Assembly (NCBI GenBank): GCA_036625225.1
Contig: JAZKUF010000002.1
Coordinates: 186,001 to 250,000 of the forward strand
Direction of reading: 5' to 3'
From: Accumulibacter jenkinsii
GTDB lineage: Bacteria; Pseudomonadota; Gammaproteobacteria; Burkholderiales; Rhodocyclaceae
Length of the DNA stretch: 64,000 nt
The notes beneath the pieces are model-generated. The model did no database searches and was not told the origin of the DNA. It saw only the letters and a list, made by a program, of their open reading frames with translations. Both the position numbers and the translations under genes were made by a program. Shown in pieces: positions 53,549-63,500 of this stretch (position 1 is the stretch's first letter; the number at the start of each line of letters is the position of its first letter).

Positions 53549-54283
53549 TCAGCCCTTGCGGCTCGCGCGCACGGCGTCGAGATCGACCAGTCGGTCGCCC
53601 GGCCGGCCACGCAGACCGGTGGTCAGGTAGGCATGCAGGTCGTGCGCGAAACCATCGAGCCGGGCAAGCGTCAGGCGGTTGCCGCGGGCGCAGGCGTTAT
53701 AGGCGAGCACCGCCGGGATGGCGACAAACAGGCCGGCGGCGGTCATGATCAAGGCCTCGCCCACCGGGCCGGCCACCTTGTCGAGGACGACCTGGGTTGC
53801 CCCGGAGAGACCGACGAGCGCATGGTAAATCCCCCAGACCGTCCCGAAGAGACCGATGAACGGTGCCGTCGACCCTACCGAAGCCAGGAAGGTGAGCCCC
53901 GCTTCGATGCTCGCCTGCGCTTCGACGATCTGGCTGCGCAGTGAGCGGGTGACAAAATCGCTGACGCTGACGCCGGCGCCGATACCGCGGTCGGCATGCT
54001 GGCGATGCAGCTCGGCAGCATTGACGCCGGCGATGGCGAGGCTGGCCAGGATACCGGTCCGGTCTTCGCAGCGGATCGCTTCGATCGCCGCCGGCAAGCC
54101 CGGGGCGCCCCAGAAAGCAGCCAGTGCGCGCCGGTGGCAACGCCTCGCCTGCCAGACGCCGTAGGCCTTGGTGGCGATCACGTACCAGCTCGCGACCGAC
54201 AACAGGGCGAGGAGGATCGCCACAGTGTGCGTCAGCCAGTCCCCCTGCGCCCAGAAGTGGGCGAGACCCGTTTCCATTTCCAT
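53549..54283 (-). CDS. exbB: ExbB-type biopolymer transport protein
   Basis: A 244-residue inner-membrane protein of the MotA/TolQ/ExbB family. Three membrane segments, including the conserved FLASVGSTAPFIGLFGTVWG and EALIMTAAGLFVAIPAVLAY. It forms the pentameric channel around ExbD. Placed between tonB and exbD. Confidence 0.93.
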   Translation of the reverse strand: MEMETGLAHFWAQGDWLTHTVAILLALLSVASWYVIATKAYGVWQARRCHRRALAAFWGAPGLPAAIEAIRCEDRTGILASLAIAGVNAAELHRQHADRGIGAGVSVSDFVTRSLRSQIVEAQASIEAGLTFLASVGSTAPFIGLFGTVWGIYHALVGLSGATQVVLDKVAGPVGEALIMTAAGLFVAIPAVLAYNACARGNRLTLARLDGFAHDLHAYLTTGLRGRPGDRLVDLDAVRASRKG

Positions 54284-54304
54284 ACCGCTTCCCTGTTCGG
54301 CCTG

Positions 54305-55102
54305 CTAGTTTTCGAGAACGAATTGTAGTGGCACCAGCACCGACGAATCCACCGCCTCGCCAGCCTGCCGGGCGGGAACGAATCGCCAGCGTTCGACCGC
54401 AGCCCGGGCGGCTTCGTCGAGGCGCGAGAAGCCGCTCGACTGTCTGACGTCGACCGCGAGCGGCAATCCCTGCGCGCTGACCCGAACGCGCAGAATCACC
54501 CGCCCCGCTTCGCCCAGCCGCCGCGACACCGCCGGATAGACCGGCCCGGGATTATGCAGGTAATCGGCGTCAAAGCGGGCGGCGACCCGTGCGGCCGGTG
54601 CGGCTGCCACCGCTGCCCCTGCTGCCCCTGCTGCCCCTGCTGGCGCTGCTGCCCCTGCTGGCGCGGCGACTGCCGGCTCCGCCGCTGCCGGGACCGGCAC
54701 CGCGGTCGCTGTCGGCGCCGCGGCGACGGGCGTCGATAGCCGCGGCGACGGCGCTTTCCGCGGCGCCGCCGGTGGCCGGGCTGCTGCGGCGATCGCGCTC
54801 TTCGGCGGCGGCGCGACCTTGTTCACCACTTCGCTCCTGAGTGCGACGGGAAGTGGTTCGATGACGCGCACGCTCAAAGCAGGAACCAGGGCAACCGGCC
54901 TGGGGGGCATCCACGCAGTCATGGCAATTCCCAGGCCCACGAGGTGCAGGCCGACGACGACCAGGGCAAAGAGCCCGTGACGCCAGAACCGCGGTCGGTC
55001 TTCCCGGGGAAGTTCGTAATACACGGATACCTGCGGACCTCGCCCGGCTTTTCGCTCGAGTCTGCCCCGATGCGCCCTGACGACCTGTCGAAAGGACGCC
55101 AT
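54305..55102 (-). CDS. tonB: TonB energy-transducing protein
   Basis: A 265-residue protein with an N-terminal anchor helix (LFALVVVGLHLVGLGIAMTA), an Ala/Pro-rich periplasm-spanning linker that is nearly pure Ala-Gly-Pro around residues 140-172, and a TonB C-terminal domain (PVYPAVSRRLGEAGRVILRV then SSGFSRLDEAARAAVERWRF). It transmits energy to outer-membrane receptors. Start 55102 keeps the anchor and a 40-residue cytoplasmic part; its Shine-Dalgarno is weak. First of a tonB-exbB-exbD operon. Confidence 0.9.
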   Translation of the reverse strand: MASFRQVVRAHRGRLERKAGRGPQVSVYYELPREDRPRFWRHGLFALVVVGLHLVGLGIAMTAWMPPRPVALVPALSVRVIEPLPVALRSEVVNKVAPPPKSAIAAAARPPAAPRKAPSPRLSTPVAAAPTATAVPVPAAAEPAVAAPAGAAAPAGAAGAAGAAVAAAPAARVAARFDADYLHNPGPVYPAVSRRLGEAGRVILRVRVSAQGLPLAVDVRQSSGFSRLDEAARAAVERWRFVPARQAGEAVDSSVLVPLQFVLEN

Positions 55103-55282
55103 TCTATGCCGCGTCGACCCTCGACGGGGTAGCATTTCGCCTGGCTGGCCACGCCGCGACCTGCCGGTCGGGTCGCCGACCGACAATTGCCGTTTCATTC
55201 GCTCGTCGCGAAGGTCGCGAAATCCTGCACAATGGCGGCCTTCATTCAAGGCCGCCATGCTTGCGCGGCAGAAAGTGTCCGC

Positions 55283-56197
55283 ATGTCGCATCGTCGCGCA
55301 GTCGCCCTGATGGTCCTCGTCACTCTGCTGTGGAGCATCGCCGGAGTGGTCTCGCGCTGGCTGGCCGCGGCCGGCAGCTTCGAGGTCACCTTCTGGCGCA
55401 GCCTGTTCAATGGCCTCGCCCTGAGCATGGCGCTGACCGTCATGCGGGGCCCCGGCCTCTGGCGCGAACTGGCGCGAGCGGCGTGGCCGGTCTGGTTTTC
55501 GGGTCTTTGCTGGTCGGTGATGTTTACCGCCTTCATGCTCGCGATCACGCTGACGACGGTCGCCAACGTGCTGGTGACGATGGCCATCGGTCCCCTGATC
55601 ACCGCCTTGTTCACCCGCGTCTTTCTGCGCCACCGGCTGCCGGCGAGAACCTGGCTGGCGATCGCCGTGGCGGGCCTCGGCATCGCCTGGATGTTCGGGC
55701 AGGAGGCGAAGAATGGCCTGTCGCTGACCGGCACCCTGGTCGCGCTCGCCGTGCCGCTAGCCGCCGCGCTCAACTTCACGACGCTGCAGCATGTCGGTCA
55801 TCGGCGGGCGACCGACAACCCGTCCGTGCCGCAGGACATGCTGCCGGCAGTCCTCATCGGCGCCGTTCTTTCGGCGGCTTTCACGCTGCCGATGGCCTGG
55901 CCCTTGCAGGCATCAAGCCACGACCTCGGCCTCCTCGCCCTGCTCGGCATCGTCCAGCTGGCGATTCCCTGCCTGCTCGTCGTCCGCCTGTCGCGCGAAC
56001 TGCCGGCGCCGGAGATCGCTCTGCTCGGCCTGCTCGAAGTGGTCTTCGGCGTCACCTGGGCATGGCTCGGCGCGGGCGAACAACCAGGCGCCAGCACCCT
56101 GGCCGGCGGCGCCCTGGTTCTCGGCGCGCTGCTGGTCAACGAAGCGCTGGCCTGGCTGGGTCCGGTCGGCAAGCTGCCGGCGCGAGCGGGCAGCTAG
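55283..56197 (+). CDS. EamA/DMT family transporter
   Basis: A 304-residue membrane protein with about ten helices in two EamA repeats. Start MSHRRAVALMVLVTLLWSIA and the repeat two end GLLEVVFGVTWAWLGAGEQP, with ALVLGALLVNEAL after it, are typical of drug/metabolite exporters. The substrate is unknown. The longer open frame upstream lacks family similarity, so 55283 is preferred. Confidence 0.85.
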   Translation: MSHRRAVALMVLVTLLWSIAGVVSRWLAAAGSFEVTFWRSLFNGLALSMALTVMRGPGLWRELARAAWPVWFSGLCWSVMFTAFMLAITLTTVANVLVTMAIGPLITALFTRVFLRHRLPARTWLAIAVAGLGIAWMFGQEAKNGLSLTGTLVALAVPLAAALNFTTLQHVGHRRATDNPSVPQDMLPAVLIGAVLSAAFTLPMAWPLQASSHDLGLLALLGIVQLAIPCLLVVRLSRELPAPEIALLGLLEVVFGVTWAWLGAGEQPGASTLAGGALVLGALLVNEALAWLGPVGKLPARAGS

Positions 56198-56220
56198 ACA
56201 ACATATTTCCGGAGAACGAC

Positions 56221-56637
56221 ATGACGATCGCAACGACTTCGCCGCACCGACTGCTGACCCTGGCTGCCCTGGTCACGCTGACGGTCGCCTGCAACAACCC
56301 CACCCCCGCCGGCGCGCCAGCGGCTGGCAATCCGGTCACGGCGCCAGCGGCAAGCGAGGCGAAGCCTCCCCTCACCGGGCTTTCGCTGGTCGAGGTAAAA
56401 GTGACCCGCAACCCGGCGGGAAAGCTGGTGGTGCAGGGCCGGGTGGACAACGCGTCGGACAAGGACATCGGCCACGCCGAAGCCGAACTGCGGCTGTTCG
56501 ACAAGGACGGAGTCGAGGTCGGCTCAGTCGCACCCGCCGTCAACAATCTGAAGGCCGGCTTCTCGTGGAGCTTCGAGAGCGAGATCGCACAGAAGAACGC
56601 GGTCAGGGCGACGCTCGCGGGCTTTACCGGCAAGTAA
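56221..56637 (+). CDS. FxLYD domain-containing exported protein
   Basis: A 138-residue protein with a signal sequence ending in LVTLTVACNN; the Cys suggests a lipoprotein, although Thr at -3 is unusual. The mature part (VEVKVTRNPAGKLVVQGRVD, then DNASDKDIGHAEAELRLFDK) matches the FxLYD fold, an immunoglobulin-like domain of unknown role. It follows the transporter gene by 23 bases and may share its transcript. Confidence 0.75.
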   Translation: MTIATTSPHRLLTLAALVTLTVACNNPTPAGAPAAGNPVTAPAASEAKPPLTGLSLVEVKVTRNPAGKLVVQGRVDNASDKDIGHAEAELRLFDKDGVEVGSVAPAVNNLKAGFSWSFESEIAQKNAVRATLAGFTGK

Positions 56638-56658
56638 GCCGGCGCAGCCAGAGAGGCG

Positions 56659-57534
56659 TCAATAGCCGCGTCCGGTGACCCCGCTGCCGCGGTTGAAGGG
56701 AACGAACTCCACTTCCACCGCCAGCTGGCTCTTGACCGCGCGCCCGTTGCGCATTCCCGGCGAGAAACGGGCCTGCGCAAATGCGGTCAATGCCGCTTCC
56801 TCGAAAAAGCCGCTCGGCATGGCCCGGACCAGGAGCAGCTCATCGACTTCGCCGCGATCGCTGATGAACAGGCGCAGGACCACGCTCCCCTGCTGATTCC
56901 CGGCCGCTTCAGGATAATCCGGCAGGATGTCGGCCAAAGGCATCGGCGGCACGTCGAGGAGACCGGCCAGGGCATAACCGGCGTGTCGCGCGAGGCGAGC
57001 GGCATCCTCGCCGGTGGAGGCCTGCCCGCCGACTTCGGTCGCTCGCGCCGTTTGGACTGCGGCGGCTCGGGAAGACGGCGAGGTCGCTGAGGTCGCTGAG
57101 GTCGCTGAGGCCGTTGACGGCAGCGAGGGCGATGAAGGTGATGAAGGCGACGGGGTCGTTGACGGCAACGAGGTCGCTGAGGTCGATGGCTGCGCGGCGG
57201 CCTCCCGGCGTTCGGGCGGCGGCTTTTCCTGCGCCTTGTCGGGAACGACGCTGGCCGGCGATGGCAGCGATGGCGGTGAAGTGGCCGGGGGAAACTCGCG
57301 CGCTGCAGCACCCGCCCGACCATCACCGGCCAGATTCAGGACCCCGAAAACCGGCGACGAGTTGCCCTCAGCGGGCGCCGCCAACCGCCCCCCGGCCTCG
57401 TCGACCGCGGCGCTGCCCGCGCCGAGGAGGAACAGCGTGGCGTGCAGGGCGAGCGAAAAGGCCACTGCCACGCCCAGTCTGAAGCTGTCGCGCGAGCGCT
57501 CCGCCGGCTGCCGGCACCCGCTCAGGGAAGGCAT
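56659..57534 (-). CDS. TonB-like protein with long Ser/Pro/Thr linker
   Basis: A 291-residue protein: one N-terminal membrane helix (GVAVAFSLALHATLFLLGAG), a linker of about 150 residues rich in Pro, Ser, Thr and Ala with repeats such as TSATSLPSTTPSPSSPSS and ATSATSATSPSS, and a C-terminal TonB-type domain (DYPEAAGNQQGSVVLRLFIS then AQARFSPGMRNGRAVKS). Unlike the tonB at 54.3-55.1 kb it has no exbB/exbD beside it. It follows the pilY1 stop by 16 bases and so may be transcribed with it. Confidence 0.8.
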   Translation of the reverse strand: MPSLSGCRQPAERSRDSFRLGVAVAFSLALHATLFLLGAGSAAVDEAGGRLAAPAEGNSSPVFGVLNLAGDGRAGAAAREFPPATSPPSLPSPASVVPDKAQEKPPPERREAAAQPSTSATSLPSTTPSPSSPSSPSLPSTASATSATSATSPSSRAAAVQTARATEVGGQASTGEDAARLARHAGYALAGLLDVPPMPLADILPDYPEAAGNQQGSVVLRLFISDRGEVDELLLVRAMPSGFFEEAALTAFAQARFSPGMRNGRAVKSQLAVEVEFVPFNRGSGVTGRGY

Positions 57535-57550
57535 CGAAGTTCTGCGGCGC

Positions 57551-60500
57551 CTAGTCGATCACCTCGCGCCAGCTGACTCGCTTGCCTGCCGGCGCCGGCG
57601 TCAGCACCGGCAGTTCGACGACCTCGGGGGGTTTGTCGCCGGAACCGATGACCACCACCACGACCCGTCCATCGGACAGGCGCAGGATGTTGGTCCCCAC
57701 CGCCAGGGTATCGTTGAGGCGCCGCGAAACCGCGAGATCGGGCGACGTGAGCACGGCAAGACCGGTACGAAAGTCCATGAAGTTGAGCCAGCTGTAGCCG
57801 CCGATACTGCACGCCGAATTGCTCGGCACGTTGCTCGCGAAGGTCAGCGTCCCCAGCTGAAGTTTGAGGTCGGTGTTGACCCGCTCGCCGGAGTCGGGCA
57901 AATCGACCACCCAGCCATTGCTGCTGGCGCAATCACCGATACAGGCCAGGGTCCGGTAAGTCGACTGCTCGGTCACCACCTTGGTCATCTGCAGCGGGTT
58001 CAAGGCGGCGCGCAGGTTGGCGTCGGCGTAAGCCGGCGATCCGGTGAGCGGATCCTTGAAGCCATATATCGACTGGGTCTGTGTGTCGGGCAGATCGCTC
58101 AGGCCCAGCAGACGCCCGCTGCCGACGAAGAGCCAGGGATAGCCGTCGATTTCTCCGAGTTCGGGCCGCGTCGTCAGCGGTTGCGGATGCTCGGCCGAAT
58201 CCTTCGCGGTGCCCAGCAGAGTGGCTTCGAGACCATCGGGAGCCAGGTTGTCATTGATGTCGAAGCGCCAGACATTGCCCAGCAGGTCAACGCCGTACAC
58301 CCGCAGCGAGGTGTTGTTGAGCAGCGAATTGTCGACGAAGTTGTTGATCTGGTTGAGCCCGCTCGGCGTTCCGGCGTCGCCGGCGCCGGTGGATATCTTG
58401 GCAATCAGCTTGCCGGTGACGGCGTTGAGCACGTAGAGATAGCCCTGCCCGTCCCCCGCCTTGGCCGGCACGTTGACGTTGTTGAGACCGGAGGTGAGCA
58501 GAGCGACCCAGGTACCGTCCTGCAGTTTGGAGATGATCGGGCGACCGAAGGTATATCCGACATGGCAGTCGGCGCCCACGCCGGCCGTTTCACCATCCCA
58601 GCAGGCATCGCTCCAGCCGAATTCCCACAAGGCTTTCGGCGTCGCCGGGTCGGTCACATCGAGCGCATAGTAGCCCTTGCCGCCCTTGTTGAGTCCGCCG
58701 ACCAGAATCGTCTTCCAGGCGGCGGGACTCGCCAGCACGTCATAGACGTCACTGACGGCGGGCGAACCATCGACATAGAACTGGTGCGTGTTGGCGTAGT
58801 TGTTGTCGGCGAGCTTGAAGAGATTGGGCAGAACCAGTTTCGGGATGAACGCCCAGACTTCTTCCCCGCTGGCCGCTTCGAAGGCGTGCAGCATGCCGTC
58901 ATTGGCGCCGGTATAGATCATTGGCGTGCGCGCCGCCTGGGCGGCCTTGAATGCGCTGTGCCCGGCATCGGCATAAGAAGCGAACGGCCCCTTGATGAAG
59001 GCCGGCTGGGAGCTGACGATGTCACCCAGAACATGCGTACGGGTGCGGTAAAGCGTCAGCAGATCATTGCTCTTGAAAAGCGAGGGCCCTTCCAGCGTGT
59101 GATGGCCGCGCAGATAATTCACCAGGTTGGCGCCGGCTGCGGCGCTGCGCTGATCAACCGTGCCGCTGCTGCCGTCGGACATCGCCGGATACTGACTCAG
59201 TTGAGCCACCCGCGTCGCGTCGAAATGGGCCTGTTCGTCCGCATTGAGTCCGGTCATCGCGTCGCCGGTCGCCTGGTTGGACGCGTCGCAGGTCCGCGTC
59301 TGCCAGGTGAAGTCGACGAGGTTGTTGCTGGCGCCCGAGCGGAACAGGTAGATGGTCCGCTTGTCGCAAGCGGTGCCGACGCGGGCGTCGAGCAAGGGCT
59401 GCGAACGCCACAGCGGGATATCACCGGTATCGCTGAAGAGGCCGGTCGCGAGATCGATCTCGTAAGCGGCCAGATCGCCGACCCACTCCATCGACCGGTA
59501 GCTCGCGCGGTAGGCGAGCCGGTCGCCGGCTACCGGCTCCATGGTCGAGGTGGCCGCCGCCGAACCCGCGCCGAGCAGCGACTGAATCCCGGCCAGCGCT
59601 TCCTGCAATCCGGCGACCACCGAGTTCGGGTCATTGGCGCTGAAGTAGAGCCCGCGACCATTGACCGCGGTATGCCAGAAGTCGTCGATCGACTTCGGGT
59701 TGCTGTAGCGTGCGGCATCCGCCACATAATCCACCGCCGGATCGGGCCACACCGGCCAGTATTTCGACGTGCAGTTCGGGAAGCTCGGATCGAGCGCCGA
59801 ACAGGTGTTGTTGCAGCCGCCATTGAGCGGATTGCAGCGGATGCGCGAGAAATCGCCGACCGTATCGAGCTTGTAGGTCTTGCTGTAAGTCAGCGTCCCG
59901 GAGACGCCGAGCGCCAGCGTGAAGGTCGTCATGTGCTGGTGAGTCGCTCGGTCCTCTTCGGCGCCGCTGGTGTTCTTTACTCGAACGTCATTGAGCATGT
60001 CCGGCCGCAGGTCGGTGACATAGTAGTACTGCGCCACGTCAGCCAGCGAATTGCTGCTGCCGCTGGCAATCGTCGAATCGACGGTACAGGGCCAGTCGCT
60101 GCAGCCGATCGGCGGCGGCGCTTCGGTGATGGTCGAACGGGCATCGGCAGGCAGGGGACCGAGCGGCGCCACCAGCGTCGAAGCGTCAGGATGACAGACG
60201 CCGTCCACATCCGAGAACGGCAGATCGTCGGTGGTCGTCGACCGGCTCGTTTCGAAACCGCCGCTCCTGAGAATCGTCGTCATCGCCGTCTGGATGCGCG
60301 TCTGCAGCTTGTGCCCAGGCAGGAAGTCGCAAAAGGTACTCTGCCATTCGGGTGCGGCAGCCGTGACCGGGGTACAGGATGCCACTTCGTCGGGTCCACT
60401 GACCAGGGTATCGCAGGTCGTTGCCGTATAGGCGTTGCCGGCAGCGGCCGCCACCGCGGTACACGACTCGACGCCAAGGGGACCGGTGGTTGCGGTGGTA

Positions 60501-63500
60501 CAGGTGGTTGCCTTGTGGCTGTTGCCGGCAGAGGCGGATTCCGGCGTACAGGTCGCGACCGCGGTCGGCCCGGTGGTCGCGGTGGTGCAGCTGGTTGCCG
60601 TGTAGGCGTTGCCGGCAGCGGCCGCTACCGGGGTGCACGACGCGACGCCGGTGGGTCCGCTGGTCACGCGGTCGCAGGTGATGGTCGTATAGCTGTTGCC
60701 GGCAGCGGCGGATACCGGCGTACAGGTCGCGACGGCAGTCGGACCGGTGGTCACGGGGTCGCAGGTGGTTGCCGTATAGCTGTTGCCGGCAACGGCGGAT
60801 ACCGGCGTACAGGTCGCGACCGCGGTCGGCCCGCTGACGACGAGGTCGCAGGTGGTTGCCGTATAGCTGTTGCCGGCAGCGGCGATCGCCGGGGTGCACG
60901 CAGAGACGCCGGTGGGCCCGCTGGTCACGGTATTGCAGGTGGTTGCCGTATAGCTGTTGCCGGCAGCGGCAGTCGCCGGCGTACATGAGGCAACACCGGT
61001 CGGACCGGTGGCCGCGGTGCTGCAGGTCGTCGCCGTATAGCCGTTGCCGGCAACGGCAGTCGCCGACGTACATGAGGCGACCGCGGTCGGGCCGCTGGTC
61101 GCGGTGGAACAGGTGGTCGCCGTATAGCTGTTGCCGGAAGAGGCGGATACCGGCGTACAGGTCGCGACGGCAGTCGGGCCGCTGACGACGGAGTCGCAGG
61201 TGGTCGCGGTGTAGCTGTTGCCGGCAGCGGCAGCCGCCGGCGTGCACGAGGCGACACCCGTGGGGCCAGTGGTTGCGGTGTCGCAGGTGGTCGCCGTGTA
61301 TTGGTTGCCGGAAGAGGCGGAGACCGGCGTGCACGACGCGACACCGGTCGGGCCGCTGGTCGCGGTGGAACAGGTGGTCGCCGTATAGCTGTTACCGGAA
61401 GAGGCGGATACCGGCGTACAGCTCGCGACGGCAGTCGGGCCGGTGGTCGCGCTGGAACAGGTGGTCGCCGTATAGCTGTTACCGGAAGAGGCGGATACCG
61501 GCGTACAGCTCGCAACTGCAGTCGGGCCGGTGGTCACGCTGCCGCAGGTGATGGTCGCGTAGCCATTGGCCGCGCTCGGCAATTCCGGCGTACAGGAAGC
61601 GACGCCAACGGGACCGGTGACCACCGTGGCACAGGTGATGGCGACCCAGTCGTTGCCGGCGCTGGCGACGACCGGGGTACAGGAAGCGACCCCGGTGGGG
61701 CCAGTGGTGACGGTATTGCAGGTGGTCGCGACCCAGTTGTTGCCGACACTCGCGGCGATCGGTGTACAGGAACCGACTCCGGTGGGGCCAGTGGTCACGG
61801 TCGAACAGGTGGTCGCCGTATAGCTGTTGCTGGAAGAGGCGCCCGCCGCCGTACAGGTGGCGACCGGGGTCGGCCCGCTGGTGACGGTGTTGCAGGTGGT
61901 CGCCGTATAGCCGTTGCCGGAAGAAGCGCCCGCCGCGGTGCAGGACGCGACGCCGGTCGGTCCGCTGGTCACGGTGTTGCAGGTGGTCGCCGTATAGCTG
62001 TTGCTGGAAGAAGCGCCCGCCGCGGTGCAGGACGCGACGCCGGTCGGTCCGCTGGTCACGGTGTTGCAGGTGGTGGCCGTGTATTGGTTGCCGGAAGCGG
62101 CGGATACCGGCGTACAGGTCGCAACGGCAGTCGGCCCGGTGGTCGCGGTGGAACAGGTGGTCGCCGTGTAGCTGTTGCTGGAACTGGCGCCCGCTGGCGT
62201 ACAGGTGGCGATGGCGGTCGGCCCGGTGGTGACGGTGTTGCAGGTGGTCGCCTTGTAGCTGTTGCTGGAAGAGGCGGTGGCTGCGGTGCAGGAAGACACG
62301 CCGGTCGGCCCGGTGGTAACGGTGCTGCAGGTGGTCGCCGTATAGTTGTTGCCAGCAGCGGCCGTCACCGGGGAACAGCTGGCGACACCGGTCGGCCCGG
62401 TCGTCACGGTTTTGCAGGTGGTCGCCGTATAGCTGTTGCCGGAAGAGGCCGTCACCGGGGAACAGCTGGCCACGCCGGTTGGCCCGGTAGTCGCGGTGGA
62501 ACAGGTGGTCGCCGTGTATTGGTTGCCGGAAGCGGCGGTGGCCGGCGAACAGGTGGCGACTGCGGTCGGCCCGGTGGTGATGGTGTTGCAGGTGGTCGCC
62601 GTATAGCTGTTACCGGAAGAGGCGGTGGCCGCCGTACACGACGCGACCGCAGTGGGCCCGCTGGTGATGGTGTCGCAGGTGGTCGCCGTATAGCTGTTGC
62701 CGGAAGAGGCGGTGGCCGGCGTACACGACGCGACACCGGTCGGGCCGCTGGTCGCGGTGGCACAGGTGGTGGCCGTATAAGCGTTGCCGGAACCGGCGGC
62801 GACCGGCGTACACGACGCGACACCGGTCGGACCGCTGGTCGCGGTGGAACAGGTGGTAGCCGTATAGCCGTTGCCGGAACCGGCGGCAGCCGGCGTGCAG
62901 GTGGCGACGGCGGTCGGGCCGGTGGTAACGGTGGCACAGGTGGTGGCCGTATAGCTGTTGCCGGAACCGGCGGTGGCCGGCGTGCAGGTGGCGACGGCGG
63001 TCGGCCCGGTGGTAACGGTGTCGCAGGTCGTCGCGGTATAGCCATTGCCCGCCGTCGCTGCCACCGGCGTACACGAAGCGACCGCGGTCGGCCCGGTGGT
63101 CGACGAAGCGCAGGTCGTCGCGGTATACAGATTGCCGGCAGCGGCGGCGACTGGCGTGCACGAAGCGACCGGGGTCGGGCCGGTGACGGAGGTCGAGCAA
63201 TAGATGTTGCCACCAGGGGTACAGCTTGCCACCGGCGTCGTCAGTTCGGTGGCCGCGTCATACTTGAGAATCTGGCTGGTGGACTGAAAGGCCCGCGACG
63301 TACTGGCGAAGACCTGCGTCGTGCTCTGCATGACCCGTGAAGTGCTCTGCAGGTTCTGCAGCGTGCTCTGCGTCAGTTGCGAGGTGCTCTTCGTCAGCTG
63401 CGAGGTGCTGCGGGTGATCTGCGAAGTGCTCTTCAGGTTCTGCAGGGTGCTCTGCGTGAGCTGCGAGGTCCTGCGGGTGAGTTGCGAGGTGCTCTTGGTC

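Noticed and set aside
57014..60988. Open frame of 1324 codons on the plus strand opposite pilY1
   Set aside because: It is a by-product of biased composition and repeats in pilY1. It is Arg/Gly-rich, spans the TonB-like gene antisense and has no domain-like content.
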